Assembly: GCA_050251615.1 (NCBI GenBank)
Contig: JBFWMM010000004.1
Coordinates: forward strand, 19,438-83,437
DNA from: Sedimentisphaera sp050251615
GTDB taxonomy: Bacteria; Planctomycetota; Phycisphaerae; Sedimentisphaerales; Sedimentisphaeraceae
Length of the DNA: 64,000 nucleotides
Direction: 5' to 3'
The stretch's first letter is position 1, and the number at the start of each line of letters is the position of its first letter. The notes under the pieces were generated by a model, which saw only the letters and a list, made by a program, of their open reading frames with translations, was not told where the DNA came from and made no database searches. Below are positions 33,550 to 42,866 of the stretch, piece after piece. The translations under genes were made by a program, and so were the position numbers.

Positions 33550-35786
33550 CCGCTACTGACACTACGAAGAAAATTGTACTGACATTATTAGTGTGGCTGG
33601 CATTGTTCGTCTATGCCGGCCACTCTTTTTCGCACACGGTCTCCGCTGGCGACACATGGGTGGCTTTGGCCTGCGGACGCCATTTCGTCAATCACGGCGT
33701 TACCACCACAGACCCGTTCAGTGCCAATTCTCACGAAGCCGGCCCCACCGCCGAGCAGCTTGAGAAATACCCGACCTTTGCACGAAATTTTATAAAAAAG
33801 TATATGCCGGACGGCTGGATAGACCAGAACTGGCTCACGCAATACATCTTCTACAAGATAATCGGCGGGACTAAAGGCGCTCAAACCGATTACGAAGCCC
33901 TCAACTACGATGCGCTTGTCGTATGGAAGCTTATTATTTGTCTGATGGTTATCTCGGTCACTTACTACAGCTCCCGTCTGCTCGGCGCATCGCAGATGAA
34001 TGCCGCTTTCTGGGCGGCCGCCGCAATGGCTGTGGGGCGAAGTTTCATTGATATTAGGCCGGCAGTTTATTCAAACCTGCTTGTGCCGCTGTTTGTTTTA
34101 ATACTCCTGCTTGCTCAGCGAAAGAACTACCTCTTTATCTGGCTTACAGTGCCGATAGTGGTTTTCTGGAGCAATGTACACGGCGGGTACCTGTATGCCT
34201 TTATTGTACTCGTTCCGTTCTGGCTTACCGCGGTAATTGCTGCTAAGTGGAAGCCTGCATCCTTTGTCGAAGCGGACAGTAAGCTCGTTCTGCATACGGC
34301 TCTTTCCGGAGCGGCGGCGTTTGTCGCCATGGTTATTTTCAACCCGTATCACCTGACCAACCTCACGCACACATTCATTGTTACGGTCAGTGAGCATGCA
34401 GCTCGCTGGAAAGACGTAAACGAATGGCATGGAGCTTTCGAGATGAACAATCCCGTAGGCACGTCATATCCATTCCTGTATCTTTTCTGCGCAGGTGCGA
34501 TACTGTTTACAATCTGGGCAATTGTAAGATTGTCTCAGGCTGCTTCAAAGAGCGGAAACGGATACCGCTTTGACGTTGCACACCTTATCATCGTGCTGTT
34601 CACCGTGAATATGGCCATCGGTTCAAGACGTTTCATCCCGATAGCGGCAACCGCTATGTGCCCACTTCTGGCAATGATTTCGCAAGAGGCAATCAACCGC
34701 TTCAAGGTTTGGATGAGCGTTAAGCCGAAGCAACTCGAACAGATAAAGATAGTTGTTACGGCGATGTTTGCCCTCGCCGTTTTCCTGCCTGGAATCTATT
34801 GGGCCGGCAAGTTTTACAAAGTGTACAGGGCACCATTCTTTGCCAGTGCAGATTACAACAGCGTTTTTATGAGAATGACAGTCTCGCATGCCAAGCCTTT
34901 TGAGGCCTGTCAGTTCATACGCGAGAATCAGCTCTCCGGCAATATGCTTAATTTCTGGACTGAAGGCGGATTTATTGCTTTCACACAGGATTGCGATGAA
35001 AAAACAGGCGCCATTCCACTCAAGCTCTATATGGATGGCCGTGCGCAGGCAGCTTACGACATTGAAATGTTTGACAGCTACACAAACGACGTCATGAGCG
35101 GCGGCAAGAGCTACATGCAGATTCTTGCAAACGCAAGGGCTCAGCGCAAACAGGTAACCGACTATCCTGTCCAGCTCAAGGCCGCGGCGCAAGAGATGAG
35201 CGAGTATCTCTCAAGCAAAGGCATCTGGATATTTCTAATGCCGGCAAACGCCAACACGACCAACTTTATGACACTGATGAAGTACAGCTCATGGCGCCCT
35301 GTTTACAACGACAGCTATCAGCAGATATATGTTGACCCTGCCACCGAAGATGGCAAGAGGCTCTTTAACGGAGTGTTTAACGGAACAACAAAATACCCTC
35401 ACGATTACCTCCGCGATACGATGGAGCTGAGCTACAGGTTGAGCGGCGATCCTGCAAGCGCTTATGAGAAATCTCTTGAGCTGTTCAGCCGTAGCCGCGA
35501 GCTTTGTGTTTTGTCGATGGTTCTTGAATCAGGGCAACGAAGCGATGAAGCGGCCCTTTATGATTTCTGCACGGCACAAGTCGGCAGGTTTATCCGCCTC
35601 AAGGATGAAATTGTTCAGGAAGACGGATTTATTACCGAATACTACATCGCAAGCAGCTGCCTTAGATTCATCAACTCACGAAGCAAAGAGCTCGAACAGG
35701 ACAAACCGAAGATCAAGGCATACGAAACATATGCAAGAGCTTTGGATATTGAAATACAGGACATCATAAAGGGTTCCGGCTGGTGA
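33534..35786 (+). CDS. Polytopic membrane protein, GT-C glycosyltransferase-like
   Basis: 750 residues. About ten predicted transmembrane helices occupy residues 12-430. The first extracytoplasmic loop has DTWVALACGRHFVNHGVTTTD and then DQNWLTQYIFY, matching the D(T)W...G..I..HG...TDPF...W...WL pattern of GT-C-like membrane proteins in which the Asp is catalytic. The last 300 residues are soluble and helical. It probably transfers sugars from a polyprenyl-linked donor, or is a relative that lost that role. The following gene is a dolichyl-phosphate-mannose-synthase-like GT2 that could make that donor. Overlaps the aminotransferase upstream and the GT2 downstream. Family is inferred. Confidence 0.65.
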   Translation: MAEKLTATDTTKKIVLTLLVWLALFVYAGHSFSHTVSAGDTWVALACGRHFVNHGVTTTDPFSANSHEAGPTAEQLEKYPTFARNFIKKYMPDGWIDQNWLTQYIFYKIIGGTKGAQTDYEALNYDALVVWKLIICLMVISVTYYSSRLLGASQMNAAFWAAAAMAVGRSFIDIRPAVYSNLLVPLFVLILLLAQRKNYLFIWLTVPIVVFWSNVHGGYLYAFIVLVPFWLTAVIAAKWKPASFVEADSKLVLHTALSGAAAFVAMVIFNPYHLTNLTHTFIVTVSEHAARWKDVNEWHGAFEMNNPVGTSYPFLYLFCAGAILFTIWAIVRLSQAASKSGNGYRFDVAHLIIVLFTVNMAIGSRRFIPIAATAMCPLLAMISQEAINRFKVWMSVKPKQLEQIKIVVTAMFALAVFLPGIYWAGKFYKVYRAPFFASADYNSVFMRMTVSHAKPFEACQFIRENQLSGNMLNFWTEGGFIAFTQDCDEKTGAIPLKLYMDGRAQAAYDIEMFDSYTNDVMSGGKSYMQILANARAQRKQVTDYPVQLKAAAQEMSEYLSSKGIWIFLMPANANTTNFMTLMKYSSWRPVYNDSYQQIYVDPATEDGKRLFNGVFNGTTKYPHDYLRDTMELSYRLSGDPASAYEKSLELFSRSRELCVLSMVLESGQRSDEAALYDFCTAQVGRFIRLKDEIVQEDGFITEYYIASSCLRFINSRSKELEQDKPKIKAYETYARALDIEIQDIIKGSGW

Positions 35787-36508
35787 GATCAACAAGCTGC
35801 AAAATACCGCTCAGCGTTTTCTTTCCCTGCTACAACGAACAGGACAATATCTCTGCCCTCCTCGAAAAAACACTGGCGTTTCTGCCGAACATATCTGACG
35901 ACTTTGAGGTGATAGTCGTTGATGACGGCAGTTGCGACAACACAGCAGAGATTGTGCGCAAATTTGCTGATACAGACCCATGCGTGAAACTGATCAGTCA
36001 TCAGGAAAACCTCGGTTATGGCGCGGCGCTGCAAAGTGGTTTCAAGGCAGCCGGAAAAGACTTCGTGTTCTACACCGACGGAGACAATCAGTTTCATATT
36101 GAAGACCTCGCGCGGATCGTTCCTCTGATAACCGATCCGGCTATCAAGGTTGACATAGTATCCTGTTACAGGGTAAATCGTCAGGACAGCCTCCTGAGGC
36201 GTTTTAACGGCCATCTCTGGAGCAGTCTTATGGGCATCCTGTTCGGCATCAGGCTCAAAGACGTTGATGCGGCTTTCAAGCTGTATCGCCGTGAAGTGTT
36301 TGATAATATCAAGCTCAAAAGCAGTGGCGCCTTGATAGACACCGAAGTTCTTGCGCGTGCTTCAAGACGCGGCTACCGTATCGTTCAATATCCCGTTGAT
36401 CATTACCCCCGTCTGTACGGAGAATCATCGGGAGGCAACATCAAGGTTGTCTTAAAGGCATTTACCGAGTTATTCAAACTATGGCTCGACATTATAACGG
36501 ATCGCTGA
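35783..36508 (+). CDS. Family 2 glycosyltransferase, polyprenyl-phosphate sugar synthase-like
   Basis: 241 residues starting at a GTG that overlaps the upstream TGA (GTGA). GT2 motifs: FFPCYNEQDNI, VVDDGSCDNT, NLGYGAALQSGFKAA, and the metal site DGDNQF. The close match to dolichyl-phosphate mannosyltransferase-type enzymes suggests it charges undecaprenyl phosphate with a sugar. Without C-terminal transmembrane segments it is probably a peripheral membrane protein. Together with the GT-C-like protein upstream it could glycosylate an envelope polymer or protein. Confidence 0.88.
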   Translation: MRSTSCKIPLSVFFPCYNEQDNISALLEKTLAFLPNISDDFEVIVVDDGSCDNTAEIVRKFADTDPCVKLISHQENLGYGAALQSGFKAAGKDFVFYTDGDNQFHIEDLARIVPLITDPAIKVDIVSCYRVNRQDSLLRRFNGHLWSSLMGILFGIRLKDVDAAFKLYRREVFDNIKLKSSGALIDTEVLARASRRGYRIVQYPVDHYPRLYGESSGGNIKVVLKAFTELFKLWLDIITDR

Positions 36509-36509
36509 G

Positions 36510-37655
36510 ATGACCGTAAGTCAATTTTTTTTTAGACCCGACCTGCGAGCAACAATTGACTCACAGCGCCTGCTCTCCAACATATCATCCCTGAAATCAG
36601 CGCTCAAGTCGAATACAAAATTCTGCGCCGTAATAAAGGCAAACGCATACGGACACGGCGTGCTTGAGGTGGTTAACATACTCAAAGACGAGTCGATTGA
36701 TTTTTATGCCGTGGCAAGTATCTATGAAGCTCTCTATATACTGCCTGTTGCCGGCCATAGGCCGATTCTTGTCTTTGAGCCCCTCTCCGAAGCGATAGAA
36801 CGTGATTACATCTCGCTTGCAAGCCACAGCGGCATTCACTGCGCCCTCTGTTCGCAGGATGGCGCACGTTACGCGGCTGATGCCCTCACAGAGTCGGACA
36901 GGCCGCTTAAAGTGCACATAAACGTGGAAACAGGTATGGGCCGGCTCGGCATTGAGCCGCTTGGCGCGTTTGAGCTGATAAATTATGTGGACAGCTCTCC
37001 GAGGCTTGAACTTGCCGGAATATACACACATTTTGCCACCGCCGATGAAGATGACCTTGCGTTTGCTTATGAGCAACTGGACAACTTCAACAACTTCCTT
37101 GAACGCTCAGGAATCAATAAACGCCACGGAGTAATCAGGCACGCTGCCAACAGCGCCGCAACGCTGAAACTTCCGGGGGCACATTTTGATATGGTGCGTT
37201 GCGGGATAAGCATGTACGGGTATTACTCACGTTCGCAGAAAAAGCCTGAATTTGAGCTGAAACCGGTAATGAAGGTTGAAGCACCGATTGTACATATAAA
37301 AAAAATTCCTATCGGGCGCTCCGTAAGCTATGGCCGCTCCTACTTCACTCACAGAGACACGCTGTCTGCGATTATACCGCTCGGCTACTCCGACGGCTAC
37401 TCCCGAACAAACTCAAATGTCAGCAAGGTACGCATCGGCAATCATTTTGCACCGGTTATAGGTAGGGTTTGCATGGATCAGGTAATGGTGGATGTTACAG
37501 ACGTGCCCGGTGTGTATGTGGGGCAGTATGCCGTAATCATAGATAACGAACATAACTCCCCCGCCGGTGCTTATGCGCTCGCAGACGCAGCGAACACCAT
37601 CTGCTATGAGATTTTAATTACGGTCAACAGACACGTCAACAGAATTGTTTTATAA
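36510..37655 (+). CDS. alr: Alanine racemase
   Basis: 381 residues. AVIKANAYGHG holds the pyridoxal-phosphate Lys. HINVETGMGRLGI, IYTHFATAD, HAANSAATL and VRCGISMYGY are the barrel motifs, and the C-terminal domain has SYGRSY and the second active-site region IGRVCMDQVMVDVTD. It makes D-alanine for peptidoglycan. It starts one base after the GT2 stop, as the last gene of the aminotransferase-GT-C-GT2-alr run. Confidence 0.95.
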   Translation: MTVSQFFFRPDLRATIDSQRLLSNISSLKSALKSNTKFCAVIKANAYGHGVLEVVNILKDESIDFYAVASIYEALYILPVAGHRPILVFEPLSEAIERDYISLASHSGIHCALCSQDGARYAADALTESDRPLKVHINVETGMGRLGIEPLGAFELINYVDSSPRLELAGIYTHFATADEDDLAFAYEQLDNFNNFLERSGINKRHGVIRHAANSAATLKLPGAHFDMVRCGISMYGYYSRSQKKPEFELKPVMKVEAPIVHIKKIPIGRSVSYGRSYFTHRDTLSAIIPLGYSDGYSRTNSNVSKVRIGNHFAPVIGRVCMDQVMVDVTDVPGVYVGQYAVIIDNEHNSPAGAYALADAANTICYEILITVNRHVNRIVL

Positions 37656-37769
37656 TCGGTCGCCGAAGCTGAATTCGTGAGAAAAACCGTTCAAAGTGTG
37701 CCTCGGCTCTGGATTTTTGTTTTTTATATGTTAAACTCAATCAAGGGCCGTCGTTTGATTCTTAAATCG

Positions 37770-37797
37770 TTGACACAAGGCCGCTAATTTATAAGAT
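37770..37797 (+). promoter_or_regulatory. Candidate promoter for pilT
   Basis: A perfect TTGACA (37770-37775) and TAAGAT (37792-37797) with 16-bp spacing lie 56 bp before the pilT ATG, which has AGGAG six bases upstream. The 197-bp spacer after alr holds no ORF. Confidence 0.5.
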
Positions 37798-37852
37798 TCT
37801 ATGTTTCACTTACATCTGCGTAAGAAACAAAAAAAGGACATTAGGAGCCATA

Positions 37853-38986
37853 ATGACAAAAGGGCAACCAATAGACAGCCATCAGACTTTAAATCACAAT
37901 CCGAAAATTAACAAACTTTTCAGAACTCTTGTAGCGGTTAAAGGAAGCGACCTGCATCTCAAAGTGGGCTTGCCGCCTAAAATGCGTATTTCGGGCGTAA
38001 TCAAGGCGATGAAAGCCGAGCCGATAACGGAAGCGGGTATGGAAGATTTGATCTTCGAGATGCTCACTCCCGATCAGAAGGCCTTTTTCATGAAGCGAGG
38101 CTCAATTGACTTCGCACACGCCTTGACTGACATGGACAGGTTCCGTGTGAACGTATTCAGGCAAAAAGGATACATCGGACTCGTCGCCAGACGTATTGAC
38201 TCCGATATTCCGCCGTTTGAGAAACTGAACCTGCCGACCATCATTGAAGATATCGCGGACTCACACAACGGGCTTGTGCTTGTGGTCGGGCCGACAGGCT
38301 CGGGCAAGAGCACCACGATTGCATCCATGATTGACCGCATAAACCGCAAAAAAGCATGTCATATAGTAACGATTGAGGATCCTATTGAGTACGTTCATCA
38401 GGACAGAATGGCTATCGTAAACCAGAGGGAAGTCGGTATCGACTGCCTCGACTTCAAAGACGCGCTCCGAGGCTTGATGCGCCAGGACCCCGACGTTGTT
38501 CTTGTGGGTGAAATTCGAGACGTTGAGACTCTTTCCGCAGCTATGCAGGCCGCAGAGACAGGACACCTCGTCTTCGGAACTCTGCACGCTTCGAGCTGTT
38601 CACAGACGATTCAGCGTATCCTCGATATGTTCCCGCAAGAGGAGCGTGGCCTTGCCCGCCAGACATTCGCTCTCGCGATTAAAGGCATTATCGCTCAGAT
38701 TCTTCTGCCAGGCATCAATCCGAAGATTAAGCGCGTGCCTGCGATTGAGATTCTGATTGCCAACCCTGTCGTGAGGAAGCTTCTCAGCGAAGAGCGCGAG
38801 TCGGACATACCATCGGTTATCAGGGCATGCCAGAATGAAGGTATGCAGGACTTTACCGAAAGCTTGAGGGTACTCATTGAACGTGAGCTTATCGACCTCG
38901 ACACCGCACTCGGCTACGCGCCGAACAAAGAAGAACTCAGGATGGCAATCAAGGGTATCAGGTCAAATGCAAGTGCTATTCTTTGA
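37853..38986 (+). CDS. pilT: Type IV pilus retraction ATPase PilT
   Basis: 377 residues. The N-terminal PAS-like domain has GSDLHLKVGLPPKMRISG. The ATPase core is intact: Walker A GPTGSGKS (146-153), Asp box TIEDPIEY, Walker B DPDVVLVGEIRD and His box GTLHASS. The C-terminal helical part has RAYPNKEEL-like text (GYAPNKEELRMA). It should be an active hexameric motor for pilus retraction. No pilin, PilC or intact PilB is in the window; the next gene encodes a related protein with a ruined ATPase site. It might equally be a PilU-type paralogue. Confidence 0.9.
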   Translation: MTKGQPIDSHQTLNHNPKINKLFRTLVAVKGSDLHLKVGLPPKMRISGVIKAMKAEPITEAGMEDLIFEMLTPDQKAFFMKRGSIDFAHALTDMDRFRVNVFRQKGYIGLVARRIDSDIPPFEKLNLPTIIEDIADSHNGLVLVVGPTGSGKSTTIASMIDRINRKKACHIVTIEDPIEYVHQDRMAIVNQREVGIDCLDFKDALRGLMRQDPDVVLVGEIRDVETLSAAMQAAETGHLVFGTLHASSCSQTIQRILDMFPQEERGLARQTFALAIKGIIAQILLPGINPKIKRVPAIEILIANPVVRKLLSEERESDIPSVIRACQNEGMQDFTESLRVLIERELIDLDTALGYAPNKEELRMAIKGIRSNASAIL

Positions 38987-39010
38987 TTTTTAATGCATTT
39001 GCTGTATAAT
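38983..39010 (+). promoter_or_regulatory. Candidate promoter for the PilB-like pseudo-ATPase gene
   Basis: TTGATT (38983-38988, overlapping the pilT stop) and a perfect TATAAT (39005-39010) with 16-bp spacing lie 48 bp before the ATG at 39059. This would allow expression apart from pilT. Confidence 0.45.
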
Positions 39011-39058
39011 TTTAGGCTTTAGACGTTTATTAAATAATCGAAAATGGAGCGTTAATTG

Positions 39059-40690
39059 ATGCACAGCTTACCAATACTGGCCGATATTGCCTTTTCAGGT
39101 TATATATCGCTGTTCAAGTTTTTGCCTTTTGTGGTATTATTCTACCTCTGGCTTCTGCTGCTGAACTGGGTCTATTTCGACACAAAAGCTGTTCAGACAG
39201 ATACTTCAAAATGGATAGCCATCCTCACTGCGGCGGGCATTATCTCCAATATCCTCTGGCTGTTTATACCACTGTTCATCGTGGGATTTCTTGCGTACCT
39301 CCTCATCATGCTGACAACCATAATGGTGTATGTAATGCACAGAAACGCGCTGGTTGCTGATTTTGAGAAAGTTTTGACGTCTTCTCACATCAAAGGGCTT
39401 TTCTTCAATGAAGCCAAAAAGATTGAGAAGGCCGCAAGAGGAATTGAATTTGTTACGGCTAACGGCAATCCAGTTGACATACCCGAGCCTAAGTCGAGAG
39501 AGTCATACGGCTTCAAAATAGCATGCGAGCTTATGGACGCTGCTATATGGAAACGAGCTGATATAATCAGCATCAAACCCGGTGAAGACGAGTTTTCAGT
39601 AAGCTACACAATCGATGGCCTCGTTCAAACAGCGGACCCGATAGACAGTGAGCAGGCGCCCTATTTCATTCACTACATCAAGCTTCTCTCAGATCTTGAC
39701 ACTGCGGAAAAGAGAAAGCCACAGCAGGGCAATTTCAAGGTGAAACGCAATAGTGATTCGGTTACCTGGGAAGTGGAAACGGCAGGCACTCGCTCGGGCG
39801 AATATGTTACGCTCAAACGCGAAATGTCGTACAAACTGATGAACATGGCACAACTTGGTCTCGACAGCGATCAGATTGCAGATATCAAAACGATCAAAGA
39901 TCTCAGGCAAGGGCTGTTCCTTGTCGCAGGGGCGAAATCATCAGGCCTTACATCCTGCGAATATACTCTGCTTCGCAATCACGACCCATTCCTGAACAGT
40001 ATCAATACGCTTGAAAAGAAGCCGGCCGGTGATGTGGGAAGCATCATACAAACGATATTTAACAGCGCTGACGGTATGAGTTACGCTGAAAAACTGCGCT
40101 CCATGCTCAGGCGCGGCCCTGACATCGTAGGCGTATTCGACTGCGATGACACGGAAACTGCAAGGTCTGCCGCGGAAGCGGCGCGTAAGAAACTCATCTA
40201 CATCTCCATTGAAGCCGAAGACAGCATCAAAGGACTTACCAAGTGGATCAAGCTTGTCGGCGATAAGGATCTCGCGCTCGAAAATCTCGTTGGCATAGCT
40301 TCTTCTCATCTGGTGAGAAAGCTTTGCGATGAGTGCAAAGAAGAGTATATCCCCAACCCCGATACGTTGCGCAAGCTTAATATACCCGATGGTACGGTGA
40401 AATCGCTCTGGCGCCCTGGTGAAATTGAATATACCAGAAGCGGCAAGCCGATTCTCTGCGAAAACTGCCAGGGACAAGGTTACTACGGCAGAACGGGCGT
40501 CTATGAGACGTTTATCGTCAATGAGAAGGTTCGCAAGGAGCTGATTGATTCCAAGAGTATTAAAGAGCTCAGCGCCAATCTGAAGCGCAACGGAATGCAG
40601 TTCTTCAGGGAAAGGCTCACATCGAAGATATCCGATGGCAGCACGAGCCTCAACGAAATGATTCGCGTATTAAAAGTACTCAACGGCTGA
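39059..40690 (+). CDS. Membrane-anchored GspE/PilB-like protein with an inactivated ATPase site
   Basis: 543 residues from the ATG at 39059 (GGAG 9 bases upstream; an in-frame TTG lies one codon earlier). Three hydrophobic helices occupy about residues 16-39 and 52-94. A GspE/PilB-type N2 domain (about 150-260) and C-terminal domain follow. The Walker A site reads GAKSSGLT (291-298), with the essential Lys replaced by Leu297; the Asp box is lost; the Walker B/GEIRD region reads VFDCDD (359-364); and the His box reads ISIEAED. The zinc tetracysteine is kept (Cys423, Cys426, Cys467, Cys470), as is GYYGRTGVYE. It looks like a pseudo-ATPase scaffold held in the membrane. It probably works with PilT or a full PilB encoded elsewhere. 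Confidence 0.85.
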   Translation: MHSLPILADIAFSGYISLFKFLPFVVLFYLWLLLLNWVYFDTKAVQTDTSKWIAILTAAGIISNILWLFIPLFIVGFLAYLLIMLTTIMVYVMHRNALVADFEKVLTSSHIKGLFFNEAKKIEKAARGIEFVTANGNPVDIPEPKSRESYGFKIACELMDAAIWKRADIISIKPGEDEFSVSYTIDGLVQTADPIDSEQAPYFIHYIKLLSDLDTAEKRKPQQGNFKVKRNSDSVTWEVETAGTRSGEYVTLKREMSYKLMNMAQLGLDSDQIADIKTIKDLRQGLFLVAGAKSSGLTSCEYTLLRNHDPFLNSINTLEKKPAGDVGSIIQTIFNSADGMSYAEKLRSMLRRGPDIVGVFDCDDTETARSAAEAARKKLIYISIEAEDSIKGLTKWIKLVGDKDLALENLVGIASSHLVRKLCDECKEEYIPNPDTLRKLNIPDGTVKSLWRPGEIEYTRSGKPILCENCQGQGYYGRTGVYETFIVNEKVRKELIDSKSIKELSANLKRNGMQFFRERLTSKISDGSTSLNEMIRVLKVLNG

Positions 40691-40707
40691 TGCCGGAGGT
40701 TTATTAG

Positions 40708-41790
40708 ATGATACCACTGATTATACTTATCGTCATAACACTCGGAATGATTGCCGAGTCAATACTGAAACCAAGCTTCTTCAAGCACATTGTAATGCTG
40801 TTTGCGACAGTATGCGGGATTATATTCGCCTTCACCTACTACGAGGCTCTGGCAACTGTTATCGCAAGAATCAAGCTCGTCCCCAGCTCGTCTTATGCTG
40901 TAGCGTTTATGCTTCTGTTCGCAATATCCTTTGCGATACTTAAACTTCTCGGTGATTTCACAATAAGGCCGGAAGTAAAGATGCCCGCGGCGTTTGCAAA
41001 GGCTTCAAGTATGATATGCTCGGTTATATTCGGCATTCTGTCAACGGGCGCAATACTTGTATTCCTTTCACTTATGCCGATCAATGCAAAGTATCCCTAT
41101 GACAGGCTTGCAAATATTGGAGCGGAAAAGGTTAATTCAAACAAATGCATGCTCAATATGGACGGCATTGTTACGGGCATTTACAACATGGTCTCCTCCG
41201 GCAGTTTTGCCGGCAAGACCGAGTTCAGCGCAGTACACGCAAACTTCATCGACAACAACTATCTCAACCGCGCACATCTCAGCGATAGCGTTTCTTCTCT
41301 GTCCGGCAAGAACGCTGTAAAGCTTGTATCTGAAGAAGGCGCAGTGAGAAAGGCGCACACACAACTTAAATACTCCGGCGGGAATCTGCCTGTTCAGCAT
41401 CCTGCCGGCAAACAAATGTACATTATAACCGTATCAATATCTCAGAAGAGCATCGAATCCGGCGGAATAGTCGAAGATAAAGGCGGATATTCTTTCTCTC
41501 CAGGTCAGTTCAGGCTTCTGTCAAACAGAAACTACGCAAAAGGTGCAAAGGGAGATACGGAAACTGCTTATCCCGCAGGCTACCTTGACCAGTACCGCAA
41601 GCTGACGAAATTTGACTTGGCCAATGATGTCATTGACCTCGCAGGGTATAAGCAGGACAACAAAGATGCTGTGATAAGCCTCGCTTTTTATGTTACTGAT
41701 GGGTACAGCCCTGTTGCGGTAACATTCAGGCACAATGTTATAATTAAGCTTCCCAAGGAAGCAGGCAAGGAGCAAGCCGATACGGAGTAA
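40708..41790 (+). CDS. CvpA-like membrane protein with a soluble C-terminal domain
   Basis: 360 residues. Four hydrophobic helices fill the first 125 residues with the spacing of the CvpA (colicin V production) family. A soluble, probably periplasmic, domain of about 230 residues follows that I do not recognise; it is Ser/Gly/Lys-rich and mostly beta-like, ending in an acidic tail. It begins 17 bp after the PilB-like gene and 20 bp before the kinase gene. The CvpA relationship rests on topology and the DFTIRPEVKMPAAF region, and is moderate. Function unknown. Confidence 0.6.
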   Translation: MIPLIILIVITLGMIAESILKPSFFKHIVMLFATVCGIIFAFTYYEALATVIARIKLVPSSSYAVAFMLLFAISFAILKLLGDFTIRPEVKMPAAFAKASSMICSVIFGILSTGAILVFLSLMPINAKYPYDRLANIGAEKVNSNKCMLNMDGIVTGIYNMVSSGSFAGKTEFSAVHANFIDNNYLNRAHLSDSVSSLSGKNAVKLVSEEGAVRKAHTQLKYSGGNLPVQHPAGKQMYIITVSISQKSIESGGIVEDKGGYSFSPGQFRLLSNRNYAKGAKGDTETAYPAGYLDQYRKLTKFDLANDVIDLAGYKQDNKDAVISLAFYVTDGYSPVAVTFRHNVIIKLPKEAGKEQADTE

Positions 41791-41810
41791 TCTGAATTCG
41801 GAGGTAGAAA

Positions 41811-42851
41811 ATGAGTTCTGAAGACACAAACATACAGAACAGCCAGATCCCGGGCTATCAAATAATAGGTAAGCTTGGTGCCGGCGCAATGGCCGTTGTT
41901 TATAAGGCCAGGCAGATAAGCCTCGACAGAATCGTCGCGATAAAGGTTCTTCCGAACAAATTTGTCGGTAAAAGCAATTACGTTGAAAGGTTCTATAAAG
42001 AAGGCCGCCTTGCCGGCAAGCTTAACCACAACAATATCGTTCAGGCGTATGATGTAGGCGAGGCTAAAGGGCTCTACTACTTCGTTATGGAGTATGTGGA
42101 AGGTAAAAGTCTTTACGATGATATCGCAAAAGGCAAGATTTACAGCGAGCAGGAAGCGATTGATGTAATGATTCAGCTCGCGCGTGCCCTGGAACACGCG
42201 CATGCACAGGGTCTTATACACAGAGACATCAAGCCTAAGAACGTTATGATTACCAATGATGGTGTTGTGAAGCTGGCTGACCTTGGCCTCGCACGCGCGA
42301 CAGACGATTCAGAAGCAGCCAACGCAGAGAAGGGTAAGGCTTTCGGAACACCTTTCTACATATCCCCCGAACAGATCAGGGGTGAAGTGGATATTGACGG
42401 AAGAGCGGACATATACGGACTTGGCGCGACCATCTACCACATCGTAACCGGCAGAACGCCGTTTACCGCTCCGACACCTGCCGAGGTGATGAAGAAGCAT
42501 CTTACAGAGCAGCTTACGCCTCCTGACCATATCAATAAATCTCTCTCGGCAGGCTTCTGCGAGATCATTGAAACTATGCTCGCAAAGAAACGTTCAGACA
42601 GATATTCCTCTCCGTCTGATTTGCTCCAGGACCTTATGAGCGTAAAAAATGGCGGCCCGCCGATCTTTGCCAGGCAGACGCTCGATGTAAGCGATCTGGA
42701 ATCTCTTGAAGATGGTATGGCGATTGAGCCGGCATCTGAAAGACATTACCCTTACGCAACAGTAATGAAGTACAGGATAGCTGTGGCCGTGCTTTCGGCG
42801 ACAACTCTGCTCCTGCTTATCATGCTCATCTGGGCACTCACCAAGCAATAA
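41811..42851 (+). CDS. Ser/Thr protein kinase with C-terminal membrane anchor
   Basis: 346 residues. Kinase domain at about 16-285: glycine loop GAGAMAVV (23-30), Lys45 in VAIKVL, HRDIKPKN (137-144), DLGLAR (157-162; DLG in place of DFG, as is frequent in PknB-like bacterial kinases), and SPEQIRG. A short linker leads to one transmembrane helix (about 322-342) with only three residues after it, so no extracellular sensor is attached. GAGGTAG precedes the ATG. Its place after the pilT, PilB-like and CvpA-like genes suggests it phosphorylates one of them. That is inference. Confidence 0.92.
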   Translation: MSSEDTNIQNSQIPGYQIIGKLGAGAMAVVYKARQISLDRIVAIKVLPNKFVGKSNYVERFYKEGRLAGKLNHNNIVQAYDVGEAKGLYYFVMEYVEGKSLYDDIAKGKIYSEQEAIDVMIQLARALEHAHAQGLIHRDIKPKNVMITNDGVVKLADLGLARATDDSEAANAEKGKAFGTPFYISPEQIRGEVDIDGRADIYGLGATIYHIVTGRTPFTAPTPAEVMKKHLTEQLTPPDHINKSLSAGFCEIIETMLAKKRSDRYSSPSDLLQDLMSVKNGGPPIFARQTLDVSDLESLEDGMAIEPASERHYPYATVMKYRIAVAVLSATTLLLLIMLIWALTKQ

Positions 42852-42866
42852 CGCTTGCACAGTTCT

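Noticed and set aside
37853..40690. A complete type IV pilus or type II secretion locus
   Set aside because: Only pilT and a degenerate ATPase relative are present; no pilin, prepilin peptidase, PilC/GspF or secretin gene was found in the window.
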